Shown one piece after another: positions 33,452 to 42,672 of a stretch of 64,000 bases of DNA; the stretch's first letter is position 1; each line of letters starts with the position of its first letter. Origin of the DNA: Sphingobacterium deserti (GTDB lineage: Bacteria; Bacteroidota; Bacteroidia; Sphingobacteriales; Sphingobacteriaceae); the NCBI RefSeq assembly GCF_000757725.1, contig NZ_JJMU01000053.1, positions 147,137-211,136 of the forward strand, written 5' to 3'. Under the pieces are notes generated by a model. The model made no database searches. It saw only the letters and a program-made list of their open reading frames with translations, and was not told the DNA's origin. A program made the position numbers and the translations under genes.

Positions 33452-35815
33452 ATGAAATACCTAATGAAAAGAAAACAACTAAAAATAATACTCTTCGGCT
33501 GCTATACGTTCCTGCTGTCCACGCTACTTTACGGCCAAAACAACCATGATTTGCTAGCCTACGTCGACCCTCGTATCGGCACGGCGCATTGCCGTTGGTT
33601 TTATTTTACGCCCGGTGCCAGCCCCTTCGGGATGGCAAAGCCTGCACCATCCACAGATGCTTCTTACGGAAACAAATCAGGTTGGGAAGCGGTAGGCTAT
33701 GACGCACGACATAGGTCTATAGAGGGGTTTGCAAACTTTCACGAATTTCAGGTGGGCGGCGTGGTATTTGCGCCGCTCGTAGGAACACTTCAAACAATAC
33801 CGGGAACCTTGGAAAACCCAAAATCCGGTTACCGTATGGTTTTTGACAAGCGCGATGAAATCGCAGCTCCAGGCTATTATTCCGTTGATTTCCGCGACGA
33901 GCAGATTCGCGCCGAACTTACCTCGACGAAACGTGTGGCCTTTCACCGCTATACCTTTCCGAAAACAGAGGAAGCACACATCCTTTTCGATATCGGAAAT
34001 CAGCAGGGCGAAAGCGGTCCAGTGGACGATGCCCAAGTATACCTCACAACAGATGGGCGCATTGAAGGCTATGTAGCCACTTTGCCCGCCTATGTGCAAA
34101 AATACCAGCCCGGCGCCGTCGTGAAGATGTTTTTCTCTGTAGAACTCAGTAAGCAACCGAAGGCCTATGGAGCATTCCATGGCGCGCACATAGCAAAGGG
34201 CGAAAAGTCCAGCCAAGGGAAAGGAGCGGGCCTGTATCTTACGTTTTCAACAAACGAGCAGGAAAGTATCACGCTTAAAGCCGGACTGTCTTACACATCC
34301 ATCGCTAACGCGCGGCACAATCTGCAAACCGAAGCAAAAGAACTTTCTTTCGACCGAGCGCGGACACAGGCGGAAAATGATTGGGCAGAGCACTTGGATA
34401 GGATTCGCGTGCATTCGAACCGCAAAACAGATATGACCAAATTTTATACTGGCTTGTATCATGCCCTTTGTGGCCGCGGGCTAGCGAGTGATGTCAATGG
34501 TGCTTATCCCAAAAATGACGGTTCCGTCGGACAGATTCCGCTAGATGCTAACAAAAAACCGTTGCACCAGCACTATAATACGGATGCCATCTGGGGAGCT
34601 TTCTGGAACTTGACCCAACTGTGGACGTTAGCTTATCCAGAGTACTATTCCGACTGGGTGAAAAGCCAGTTATTGGTTTACAAAGATGCCGGGTGGCTTG
34701 GCGATGGTATTGCCAATAGCAGGTATGTTTCCGGTGTTGGGACGAATTTTGTTAGCCTTGCTTTGGCATCTGCCTATGCTTCTGGAATTCGGGATTTCGA
34801 TATAGAGCAAGGTTATGCTGCTGCTTTGAAAAATGAGTTACAGCATGAAGGTCGACCGTTTGGTGCGGGAAAGTCAGATGTAGATAGATTTGTAAAATAT
34901 GGTTATGTCAATCATTTGGACAGCGGTTCCGGACCGGATGAAGGCTGGCGATTTTCTGCATCACATACCTTGGAATACGCGTTTAGCAGTTACGCCGTTG
35001 GCCAGTGGGCGAAGTTGTTGGGTAAGAAAAATGACCAACATCAATTAGCCGGTCTGGCCGATGCTTGGGAGCATATTTTCGACAAACAATCACACTTCAT
35101 GCGACCCAAAGATGCAAACGGCAAATTTATCCGCGATTTTAAGCCAGAGGAGGCATGGCGCGGCTTTCAAGAGGGCAATGCTTGGCAATACAGCTTTTAC
35201 GTGCCGCATGCACCACATCAATTGGTAAAAGCTATAGGTCAAGATCGCTTCAACGCGCGTCTAGACAGCATTTTTTTGGTATCACAACAAAATAAATTTG
35301 GTGGCGGAACCACGCTCGATGCGTTTTCTGGACTTGAAGGCCTTTACAATCATGGAAACCAACCGAGCTTGCATATAGCTTGGCTATTTAATTACTCGGG
35401 TAAACCGTCGCTCACGCAAAAATGGGTGCGACAAATTACGGAAGAATTTTATGGCGCCGATGAGATTCATGGATATGGCTATGGGCAGGATGAAGATCAA
35501 GGCCAGTTAGGCGCTTGGTTCGTACTTGCGTCGATGGGTTTGTTTGATGTAAAAGGCTTTACTGACCCGCAAACGGAGCTGGGTATTGCCGCGCCTATCT
35601 TTGATTCCATTCGGATCAAAGGTAATCCAGCGTACTTCAGTGGACGGGATTTTGAAATTGAGGTTCGTGACAATACAACGGAGAAAAGGTATGCACACTC
35701 GTTCGAGCTAAACGGGAAAAGATTAAAAAAACCGTTTATAAAGCTTCGCGATATCCAGCAAGGGGGAAAATTGGTTATCCAGATGGGAAGCGAACCGAAA
35801 GACAAGTACAAGTAG
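33452..35815 (+). CDS. GH92 family glycosidase with Gln at the catalytic-acid position
   Basis: 787 residues, exported by a signal peptide ending near LLYGQ. The GH92 start block YVDPRIGTAHCRWFYFTPGA, the middle block AIWGAFWNLTQLWTLAYPEY and EGNAWQYSFYVPHAP are present. The family motif GNEPS, whose Glu is the catalytic acid in characterised alpha-mannosidases, reads GNQPS here (Gln637). The Asp pair in GQDEDQGQLGAW (Asp680, Asp682), thought to be the base, is kept. The enzyme would remove alpha-mannose, possibly from a phosphate. It is third in the mannose operon and followed by a strong terminator. Confidence 0.9.
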   Translation: MKYLMKRKQLKIILFGCYTFLLSTLLYGQNNHDLLAYVDPRIGTAHCRWFYFTPGASPFGMAKPAPSTDASYGNKSGWEAVGYDARHRSIEGFANFHEFQVGGVVFAPLVGTLQTIPGTLENPKSGYRMVFDKRDEIAAPGYYSVDFRDEQIRAELTSTKRVAFHRYTFPKTEEAHILFDIGNQQGESGPVDDAQVYLTTDGRIEGYVATLPAYVQKYQPGAVVKMFFSVELSKQPKAYGAFHGAHIAKGEKSSQGKGAGLYLTFSTNEQESITLKAGLSYTSIANARHNLQTEAKELSFDRARTQAENDWAEHLDRIRVHSNRKTDMTKFYTGLYHALCGRGLASDVNGAYPKNDGSVGQIPLDANKKPLHQHYNTDAIWGAFWNLTQLWTLAYPEYYSDWVKSQLLVYKDAGWLGDGIANSRYVSGVGTNFVSLALASAYASGIRDFDIEQGYAAALKNELQHEGRPFGAGKSDVDRFVKYGYVNHLDSGSGPDEGWRFSASHTLEYAFSSYAVGQWAKLLGKKNDQHQLAGLADAWEHIFDKQSHFMRPKDANGKFIRDFKPEEAWRGFQEGNAWQYSFYVPHAPHQLVKAIGQDRFNARLDSIFLVSQQNKFGGGTTLDAFSGLEGLYNHGNQPSLHIAWLFNYSGKPSLTQKWVRQITEEFYGADEIHGYGYGQDEDQGQLGAWFVLASMGLFDVKGFTDPQTELGIAAPIFDSIRIKGNPAYFSGRDFEIEVRDNTTEKRYAHSFELNGKRLKKPFIKLRDIQQGGKLVIQMGSEPKDKYK

Positions 35816-35822
35816 GTAGGTG

Positions 35823-35874
35823 ATCGTGTTTCCTTTGGCCAGCTGCTGCTGTGTCCAAAGGAAACACGATTTTT
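35823..35874 (+). terminator. Strong terminator of the mannose operon
   Basis: Perfect 16-bp arms ATCGTGTTTCCTTTGG (35823-35838) and CCAAAGGAAACACGAT (35855-35870), then a T-run on the plus strand. Confidence 0.9.
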
Positions 35875-35884
35875 AATAGGGTTA

Positions 35885-37192
35885 TTATTTGCTGCCTCGT
35901 GCAGCTTTTTTAGTTTCTAGTTCCTGTAAGGCAGACCATAGCACGCCAGCTTCACCGCGAAAGCTTGATGATCCCTTTGGTTCGTTGGCAGGTGTGTACC
36001 ATTCGTAAAAACCATTGTTCTTGATCACCCGATCCAGCATGGGGTAAAGCGCCTCTTCGGCTTCCTTTATAAAACCATAGCGGATCAGTTGGCTAATCAT
36101 TCTTCCGCCGAACCAGGTCCAGTCGCCACCATTTTGGTAAGAGTAAGGACCCATGCCTTTGTTTTGGAACGATCCTTCGGGATAGGTGGGGTAGAGTGTT
36201 AAACCGATGGTTGCTGCATTGGCCATTTTCACGTTTTCCTGCATCCGGTTGTAGGCGTGCAATACTTGATCTTTATCGAGCAAGCCGGCTTCTATAGCCA
36301 CTGCGGTACCTCCGTGGTAATATACGGCAGATTCATCGAAATTCTCCGGGAAGGGCGAGCCATCTAAATAAATATGTGGAATGTATTTATTAGCTTTTTC
36401 ATCCCAAAGGTGTTTTTGTGTATTCTTTTTAATACCGTCCAGTACGCTCTCCCAACGAGCTTTTTGTTTAGTATCTAGCGTAGCTATTTCTAGAAAGTCC
36501 TGTATGGCTATAATAAACATGGCGTTATCGTAAATATCGATGGCTAAATGCGAGTTTTCATCCAATACCACGCCCCATCCATGCTCGGGTTGTACATCTC
36601 CCCAATCTGCTGTGGTAGCCCCCCATAATAATCCATATTGTTCATTGAATCGTTCATTCAGCAAGAACTCTAGGGATTTTTCCAACAGTTTCTCTATCGT
36701 TTTTCCGGCTACTTTTTCTTGTAAAATTTCCTTGTCGCCTGTGGCGCGGATATATTTTGCGACGGCTTGAACAAGGGATGTTTCCTGATCGGTTTCTACT
36801 GTGTTTTTATGTCCCAAATAATCGGGTGCTAAAGCCGAACGGTAGAAGACGGATTCGCCACTGGCTTTCGAAGCGGGCAAATAGCCGTCGAGGATGCCGC
36901 CATCGGCTTGCTGAAATTGTAGAAAGCGAATCAAGTGATTTCGAATTTGTTCCTTATCGTTGACTTTACAGCTCAATGTGATAAAGGTATTAAGATCTCT
37001 GATCCACACTTCTCCGTAGCCATCGCCAGCTGTAAAACCTGATCTTACCAGGTCTTCGGCCATGCGCGTTACTTTGTCGCTCATGCTTGCAGAAATGCTG
37101 ATCGCAGGTTTTGTCGGTTTAACTTCCTGCGCCATCAGGCAACAAGGGATAATGAATGCAGCAAGTAGGCTGCGCAATTTTGATTTGTACAT
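35885..37192 (-). CDS. Secreted six-hairpin (alpha/alpha)6 glycosidase, GH63/amylo-glucosidase-like
   Basis: 435 residues with a signal peptide (about 1-21, CCLMAQ). The body is a six-hairpin toroid: GYGEVWIRDLNTFITLS near the N-terminus, ILDGYLPASKASGESVF, LLWGATTADWGDVQPEHGWG, and YQNGGDWTWFGGRMISQLIR with FRGEAGVLWSALQEL at the end. The WIRD Asp and the late Glu are candidate catalytic residues by analogy with GH63/debranching enzymes. The exact family and substrate are not certain. It is transcribed away from the operon, from a promoter that carries the GntR operator, so it is probably co-regulated with mannose use. Confidence 0.75.
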   Translation of the reverse strand: MYKSKLRSLLAAFIIPCCLMAQEVKPTKPAISISASMSDKVTRMAEDLVRSGFTAGDGYGEVWIRDLNTFITLSCKVNDKEQIRNHLIRFLQFQQADGGILDGYLPASKASGESVFYRSALAPDYLGHKNTVETDQETSLVQAVAKYIRATGDKEILQEKVAGKTIEKLLEKSLEFLLNERFNEQYGLLWGATTADWGDVQPEHGWGVVLDENSHLAIDIYDNAMFIIAIQDFLEIATLDTKQKARWESVLDGIKKNTQKHLWDEKANKYIPHIYLDGSPFPENFDESAVYYHGGTAVAIEAGLLDKDQVLHAYNRMQENVKMANAATIGLTLYPTYPEGSFQNKGMGPYSYQNGGDWTWFGGRMISQLIRYGFIKEAEEALYPMLDRVIKNNGFYEWYTPANEPKGSSSFRGEAGVLWSALQELETKKAARGSK

Positions 37193-37256
37193 GTAACTAA
37201 GGTTTATTGTTCATCCTGCTCTTCTGTTTAACAGAAGTGTAAAGCTTGGTGTTTTA

Positions 37257-37270
37257 TATGTACAAACATA
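37257..37270 (-). promoter_or_regulatory. GntR operator overlapping the promoter of the six-hairpin glycosidase
   Basis: TATGTACAAACATA is a TATGT-N4-ACATA palindrome. On the minus strand it contains TATGTTTG (37270-37263), a perfect -7 box, and TTG lies 21 bases further upstream on that strand. It is about 70 bp before the ATG at 37192. Confidence 0.6.
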
Positions 37271-37486
37271 CTAACAAAATAGATGGTTTCCCAAGGTTTT
37301 ATTTTTTTTAGCGGATAACTTAGCTTCGATATCCGTTAAACGGTGCAGTGTACGTTTAACATGTTGCTTTTCCTGTATTTGTAATATTTTCGTTAATTCA
37401 GTAGTTATCGCGTGGCGGCACCATTAAGAACGTTCGAAATAGATATAATATTTGAAAGGCATACTTCACATACCAATTTTTGTTTA

Positions 37487-37500
37487 TATGTTTGTACATA
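37487..37500 (+). promoter_or_regulatory. GntR operator with rightward -7 box
   Basis: TATGTTTGTACATA is the exact reverse complement of the site at 37257-37270. It contains TATGTTTG (37487-37494), which would drive transcription towards the small membrane protein and the second GH92 gene. The -33 box is poor and the leader would be about 300 bases. Confidence 0.5.
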
Positions 37501-37797
37501 TTGATGATGCACATTCTCGATTTAACCTTGGTCGTTACCTGTAATTGTGGTACCGCATAGCACGCGAGGCCCATTTTGCGACTGTCATTTACTAAGGCTT
37601 TAAAGTGGGATAAAATCGTCTTTTTTGGTCATACAAAGCTAAATCAATAAGAACATAGCCACGGCCAAAAGATAGAAAATAGCGGTTTTCATGGATAGTT
37701 TAACGCTATGGTTTTTAAGACATTTGTATAAAGATTAAATTAAATAGGAACGCATCCTTTTTGTGAAATCGATAATTATGCACCTAAACTAGTAACT

Positions 37798-38394
37798 ATG
37801 CAACATCTAGAATCAACCTTTCACTATATAGCTTCCAAGAAAAAGCGAATCATCTGTAAGCTCCTGGAGGAGCAGATCGTCTTTCAGATTCGTAAAAATG
37901 GTTCCGATGATGAGCACAGATTTCGTTACACGGATATTCAGAAAATTCATCTGGGCCTATCGGATGTCTCTTGGCATACCATCGATATCTATTTCACCAA
38001 TAAATTACATCTTCATTTGCAGAGCGTCACGCACTATATTGAAAGAGAAGATCAAAAATTTACTCGATCAAAGATAAATGAAGCTGACATCACGAAGGCC
38101 AAGGCCAATCAAAAGGCTTATTATGATTTTGTGATTGGCTTACATGAACGAATTATTTTACAAAACGCTGCAGAGGCTATAAAGTTTACTCATGGAAATC
38201 CATGGAAGAAAGCACTGATCTGGATATTCCTTGTAGTATTAATCATTTGGACGCATGCGATGTTAAAATCGGGTTACTACATGCTGAGCCTATTCTTTGG
38301 TGCCGGCTTTTTGTTGTTGTTTTTGTTTAGCATGAAAATAGATTTTCGAAAGAAATACCAGCCGAATTTGATACCCTCAAAATATCTGCCTTAG
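37798..38394 (+). CDS. Hypothetical protein with two C-terminal membrane spans
   Basis: 198 residues, family not recognised. Residues 1-130 are soluble with alternating strands (KRIICKLLEEQIVFQIRKNG, WHTIDIYFTNKLHLHLQS), resembling a PH-like fold, then charged helices. Two spans follow (about 138-155 and 160-178), with a basic tail RKKYQPNLIP. The topology suggests the N-terminal domain is in the cytosol. It lies in the mannose region between the divergent glycosidase and the second GH92 gene, 141 bp upstream of the latter. No functional tie to sugar use is visible. Confidence 0.65.
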   Translation: MQHLESTFHYIASKKKRIICKLLEEQIVFQIRKNGSDDEHRFRYTDIQKIHLGLSDVSWHTIDIYFTNKLHLHLQSVTHYIEREDQKFTRSKINEADITKAKANQKAYYDFVIGLHERIILQNAAEAIKFTHGNPWKKALIWIFLVVLIIWTHAMLKSGYYMLSLFFGAGFLLLFLFSMKIDFRKKYQPNLIPSKYLP

Positions 38395-38535
38395 TACGTC
38401 AAGGAATTATGGCGAGCACGAAATGGTATCCAAATTATTCGACGCTTGTTCGTCGGTAAACCAAGTTGTTAAACAACATATTGATATAATGGGTAAGCGC
38501 TTTTTACAAACGGCGTCACCGCTAAACTATAAACC

Positions 38536-41500
38536 ATGATAAAAATAAATTCTTTCCCCCTGTTTTTGTGCAGCCTCTATTGTTTCCTCTTGGAGTGCAA
38601 TCTAGGGATCGCTCAGAAGCATGTTATATGGCAGATTGGTGATCAAGGAGGCAAAACAACCAATTTTGCTTTAGCTCCCGGCGGCTATCAAGACTTTCTT
38701 GCGCAGGATTTTGGTTGGGAAGATCGGTTCTACTTGGTAGGTAAGTCCAATCCAAAATCGGACTGGCCGTATGTGTTGCCGGGACCCGCAGATCATTGGG
38801 GGGGTACCGGCCCTACATCAGGTATTCGATCACATCAGCTTAACATTCTTTTCGAGCCGACATTTCCACTGCAAGATAACGCTTATACATTCGTAACGGA
38901 TCTTTCTGCCTTTAATGGTAAAGATCCGGCATTGGTGAAGATTACGGTCAATGGGCAAGATTTTAAGTTTCGGCTCCCACACACGGGGAATGACCGCGGG
39001 CTTTCCGGTGAATTATCGGGCACGGTGGTGAAAACGCTGGAAGTTCCTATTCCTGCTGCAATGCTTCGTGACGGAGGTAATAGTATACAGTTGACTATTT
39101 TGGAAGGTAGTTGGATTGTTTTTAACAACCTACGATTGGAAGGGGCGGGTATGATCCATCCTTTGGCTTCTGATGAAGCCTTTCTACGCGCGGTGAGACC
39201 GGCTAATTACAATACGCGGCAGGGCAAGGCTCGTGTGCAGCCGCTACTTGTGGATGTGGAGCATCTTTCTGGAAGCCCTATGCTCAGCGTTAAGATTGCG
39301 GGTAAGACTGTAATCAATAAGCAATTGGACACGGGTCGATATATTCTGGAAGCACCGATGCCTGTAGGCAATAAGAGCAAACAACTCGACTGGCAAATAT
39401 ACCTATCTGGTAAACTATTGCGGGAAGGTGTGGCTACCACTTCCATGCAGCCCCTACATGAACAAGCGGAGTACGTAGACACCCGAATTGGAACGGCGCA
39501 TTCGCGATGGATGATAGCGCCCGGACCGTGGATGCCTTTCAGCATGGTAAAACTTAGTCCCGATAATCAAAATGCAGGTTGGATGGCAGGTTACGATCCG
39601 ACGATAGAAAGTATCGGAACATTTAGCCATATCCATGAATGGACCATGGCAGGCTTGGGGATGATGCCTGTCAGCGGCGAAATGAAGTATACCGTCGGCA
39701 GTCAGCATGATCCCAAGAGCGGCTACCGATCTGAAATCGATAAAAGCAGCGAGGAAGCACCGATTGGCTACTATAAGGTTTTGCTTAAGAAGTACAATAT
39801 CCAAGCAGAATTAACATCCACAACGCGTTGTGGATTTCAGCGTTATACCTTTCCTGAAGGCAAACCGGGGCGCGTGATGATCGACTTACAGATACCGGCT
39901 GAATATGATTACACCGTCAAACAATTTCAGATCAAAAAAGTCGGTACTCGACGACTTGAAGGCTTTAGTGTGCAGCAAACCAAGGATGCCTGGGCAGGCG
40001 GTGTCGATCAGGATTATACCTTGCACTTTGTGATTGAGTTTGACCAAGATATTAAAGACTTTGCTGGTTGGATTGATGGAAAAGAACGCCCTGCAGATCA
40101 GCTAACGGGCAAGGATGTACAGAATGCCGGTGCTTATGCCGAGTTTGATACCGACAAACATCCTGTAGTGCAGGCGCGTTCTGGTATTTCTTTGGTTAGT
40201 ATTGAGGGTGCATCAATGAATCTAAAAACAGAAATAGAAAAGCCCTTTGGTTGGGATTTCGATGCGGTACGCCATGCCCATGTTGCAAGCTGGAACAGCC
40301 TTATGGGGCGTTTAAAGGTCTCTTCGGCAGATAGTCGGGAAAAATCACGTTTCTACAATAATATGTACCGCGCATTGTGTAGTCGCAATACCTGGAGCGA
40401 TAGTGATGGTTCTTGGGTTGATGCGACAGAGCAGGTACAACGCTTTGCAGATCCAAAAGATGTGGCGTTGGGTTGCGATGCTTTTTGGAATACCTTTTGG
40501 AACCTCAATCAATTCTGGAATTTGGTGACGCCGGAATGGTCTTCGAAATGGGTGAAGTCGCAGTTAGCGATGTATGATGCCAACGGTTTCCTGGCGAAAG
40601 GACCGGCTGGTATGGAATACATCCCGGTGATGGTTGCCGAGCATGAGATTCCGCTGTTGGTGGGAGCCTACCAAATGGGTATTCGTGATTATGATGTGAG
40701 TAAAGCGTTTGAAGCAGTGCACAAGATGCAGACGACACCGGCTACGCAAGTCGGGAAAGGACGAGCAGGTAATGAAGATCTAGAGCCGTACCTGCAATAC
40801 GGCTATGTTCCTTATGATAAAGGTCGATTTAGCAATAGCTTGGAATATGCCTATGACGACTGGACGGTGAGCCAGTTCGCTAAAGCATTGGGCAAGGAAG
40901 ATATATACAAGATATTCGAAAAGCGTGCGGCTTCCTGGAGGAATGTTATCGATACGGCATCTGGTTTCGCGCGAATGCGTAACTCGGCAGGCGAATGGCT
41001 GCCTGATTTTGATGCATTCAAATCAGGAGCCAACAAACATTATGTGGAAGGTAACAGCTGGCAACTGACCTATTTTGTGCCGCAGGATGTGCGCGGACTG
41101 GCCGATTTGATCGGTAAGCAACGCTTTATTGACCGTTTGGAATGGGGCTTTAAGGAAAGCTACAAATGGCGTTTTAATGCGCCGAATGATGCTTATTGGG
41201 ATTATCCGGTGATACAGGGTAACCAACAATCGATGCATTTTGCCTTTCTCTTTAATTTCGTGGGCAAGCCTTGGTTGACGCAACAATGGAGCCGTGCCAT
41301 CATAGATCGGTACTATGGTTTTGACCAAGCTAATGCATATCTAGGAGATGAAGACCAAGGGCAGATGAGCGCATGGTTTATGATGGCCTCGCTAGGCTTA
41401 TTTCAAACAGATGGCGGCTGTAGTGTCGAACCACAGTATGAAATTGCAAGTCCGATTTTTGAAAAGGTAGTCATCGATCTTGGAGGGCGCTATGGACGAG

Positions 41501-41691
41501 GGAAGACTTTTGTCATTGAGGCTAAAAATGCATCAAGAAAAAACAAATTTGTGCAAAGCGCGTTGCTCAACGGTAAGCCGCTGAACAGTTTCCAGTTTCC
41601 GGCAGCGGCACTGCTACAGGGCGGAAGCCTGCAAATTGAAATGGGAAGCGAGCCGAATAGGCAATGGGGTATTGAAAGCAATCAGAAATAG
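38536..41691 (+). CDS. Large GH92 family glycosidase with N-terminal carbohydrate-binding-like domain
   Basis: 1051 residues. A signal peptide (to about 26, LGIAQ) is followed by a beta-sandwich domain (about 28-215: VIWQIGDQGGKTTNFALAPG, AFNGKDPALVKITVNGQDF, LRDGGNSIQLTILEGSW) that resembles rhamnogalacturonan-lyase C-terminal/CBM folds, a linker domain to 310, and a GH92 domain from YVDTRIGTAHSRW to the end. Family blocks are CDAFWNTFWNLNQFWNL and YVEGNSWQLTYFVP. The acid motif reads GNQQS (Gln897) instead of GNEPS, while the Asp pair in GDEDQGQMSAW (Asp938, Asp940) is intact. It is more diverged from typical GH92 than the operon copy. Confidence 0.88.
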   Translation: MIKINSFPLFLCSLYCFLLECNLGIAQKHVIWQIGDQGGKTTNFALAPGGYQDFLAQDFGWEDRFYLVGKSNPKSDWPYVLPGPADHWGGTGPTSGIRSHQLNILFEPTFPLQDNAYTFVTDLSAFNGKDPALVKITVNGQDFKFRLPHTGNDRGLSGELSGTVVKTLEVPIPAAMLRDGGNSIQLTILEGSWIVFNNLRLEGAGMIHPLASDEAFLRAVRPANYNTRQGKARVQPLLVDVEHLSGSPMLSVKIAGKTVINKQLDTGRYILEAPMPVGNKSKQLDWQIYLSGKLLREGVATTSMQPLHEQAEYVDTRIGTAHSRWMIAPGPWMPFSMVKLSPDNQNAGWMAGYDPTIESIGTFSHIHEWTMAGLGMMPVSGEMKYTVGSQHDPKSGYRSEIDKSSEEAPIGYYKVLLKKYNIQAELTSTTRCGFQRYTFPEGKPGRVMIDLQIPAEYDYTVKQFQIKKVGTRRLEGFSVQQTKDAWAGGVDQDYTLHFVIEFDQDIKDFAGWIDGKERPADQLTGKDVQNAGAYAEFDTDKHPVVQARSGISLVSIEGASMNLKTEIEKPFGWDFDAVRHAHVASWNSLMGRLKVSSADSREKSRFYNNMYRALCSRNTWSDSDGSWVDATEQVQRFADPKDVALGCDAFWNTFWNLNQFWNLVTPEWSSKWVKSQLAMYDANGFLAKGPAGMEYIPVMVAEHEIPLLVGAYQMGIRDYDVSKAFEAVHKMQTTPATQVGKGRAGNEDLEPYLQYGYVPYDKGRFSNSLEYAYDDWTVSQFAKALGKEDIYKIFEKRAASWRNVIDTASGFARMRNSAGEWLPDFDAFKSGANKHYVEGNSWQLTYFVPQDVRGLADLIGKQRFIDRLEWGFKESYKWRFNAPNDAYWDYPVIQGNQQSMHFAFLFNFVGKPWLTQQWSRAIIDRYYGFDQANAYLGDEDQGQMSAWFMMASLGLFQTDGGCSVEPQYEIASPIFEKVVIDLGGRYGRGKTFVIEAKNASRKNKFVQSALLNGKPLNSFQFPAAALLQGGSLQIEMGSEPNRQWGIESNQK

Positions 41692-41704
41692 CTTCCCGTT
41701 CCGT

Positions 41705-41762
41705 ATCAAAACCCTGGCAAGATTCCTTTTTGCAAAGTTTTGGAAATTGCCAGGGTTTTGAT
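41705..41762. terminator. Bidirectional terminator lying inside the end of the NTF2-like gene
   Basis: Perfect 16-bp arms ATCAAAACCCTGGCAA (41705-41720) and TTGCCAGGGTTTTGAT (41747-41762), T-rich on both strands. It ends the GH92 transcript. Both arms also encode the last 19 codons of the opposite-strand gene, including its TGA stop. Confidence 0.8.
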
Positions 41763-42110
41763 TTTCTTAATCTTTGCGTTTGCTGCGGTGGAGGTAAACG
41801 TGTAGAAATCGGCGAAGTAAATTGTCTGCTTATCCAACTGCACTGTTCCTCGCGCTGAGCCTAACCTTCCATGCGACAGGATATCTTCTACCTCCCACGA
41901 CACAACTTGGAGATTAGCATGCTCTTTAATAAAGGCTGCTATTGCCTCATGTCCGGTGATAATTTGATCGCCTAACATTTCCCATTGGATGTCGTCATGC
42001 ACGTAACTTAGTACTTTCTGGATATCGCCCGCTGCAAATGCTAGGTTGAAGTCAGCAATCAGCTGCATTTTCGGTGAATTTCCGCAATAGGTTGGTACGG
42101 TAGGTTTCAT
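41706..42110 (-). CDS. NTF2-like / SnoaL-like small protein
   Basis: 134 residues with the cone-shaped NTF2 pattern: MQLIADFNLAFAAGDIQKVL (helices), SYVHDDIQWEMLGDQIITGH, then curved sheet strands (VSWEVEDILSHGRLGSARGT, IYFADFYTF). Such proteins bind or isomerise small hydrophobic molecules or act as subunits. The last 19 codons run through an intrinsic terminator. It is the last of the twelve-gene run and begins 3 bp after the DUF1697 gene. Confidence 0.8.
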   Translation of the reverse strand: MKPTVPTYCGNSPKMQLIADFNLAFAAGDIQKVLSYVHDDIQWEMLGDQIITGHEAIAAFIKEHANLQVVSWEVEDILSHGRLGSARGTVQLDKQTIYFADFYTFTSTAANAKIKKIKTLAISKTLQKGILPGF

Positions 42111-42113
42111 AGT

Positions 42114-42665
42114 TTAAAAGTTTTCAGCAAGCTCAAGTAGTTTTTGATAGGTGTTTAAATTTCGTCCGGTAGCAATCACGTGCAGCTTTTTTTCAAAGTA
42201 GTTGTTGCTCATTTTTGCGCGAGCGGCACCGTTTGGGAGATAAAAGTAGAGGATATTCTCCACTATATCGAAAGTTTCATCAGCATGATCAATAGCTTTG
42301 ACTTTCTCTAAAAGCGCTTTATCTGGTTCTTTGTTAAGTACGGTGATAAACAGATGGTTTGGCGCGAGTTTGCCTTTTATGGGAATTTTATCAAGCGCCT
42401 TTTGCAGGAAAGACCTGTCCAGTACAAACACCTCTAAGGTCAGACCAAATTTATCTTCGATGAGTACTTTGACTTTACCTGCGACGATATCGGCTGGCTC
42501 CAAGGACTTTAGCAGGATATTGCCACTTTGAATATAGGTTATTACGTTTGAAAACCCGGCTACCTGTAACTCCTGCCGTAGTTCAGCCATCTTAATCATG
42601 TTTTTGCCCGATACATTCACAGCCCGCAGCAAAACGATGTAAGTAGTTTGTTTTTGCTCTTTCAC
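42114..42665 (-). CDS. DUF1697 family protein
   Basis: 183 residues, full length for DUF1697. Typical blocks are YIVLLRAVNVSGKNMIKMAE, AGFSNVITYIQSGNILLKS and NYFEKKLHVIATGRNLNTYQ near the C-terminus (RNLNT is conserved). It is a ferredoxin-like alpha/beta protein of unknown function. It sits 7 bp downstream of the SRPBCC gene and 3 bp upstream of the NTF2-like gene, so the three form a unit. Confidence 0.93.
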   Translation of the reverse strand: MKEQKQTTYIVLLRAVNVSGKNMIKMAELRQELQVAGFSNVITYIQSGNILLKSLEPADIVAGKVKVLIEDKFGLTLEVFVLDRSFLQKALDKIPIKGKLAPNHLFITVLNKEPDKALLEKVKAIDHADETFDIVENILYFYLPNGAARAKMSNNYFEKKLHVIATGRNLNTYQKLLELAENF

Positions 42666-42672
42666 CTGCTTG

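Larger units (their letters stand above)
37193..37797. other. 605-base regulatory intergenic region
   Basis: It holds two exact reverse-complement copies of a 14-bp operator (37257-37270 and 37487-37500), each overlapping a -7 box pointing outward. The rest is AT-rich with no gene, hairpin terminator or RNA that I recognise. Confidence 0.55.

Noticed and set aside
33677..34216. 179-codon open frame on the minus strand
   Set aside because: It lies wholly inside the GH92 gene on the other strand, has many Cys and His, and matches no family pattern.
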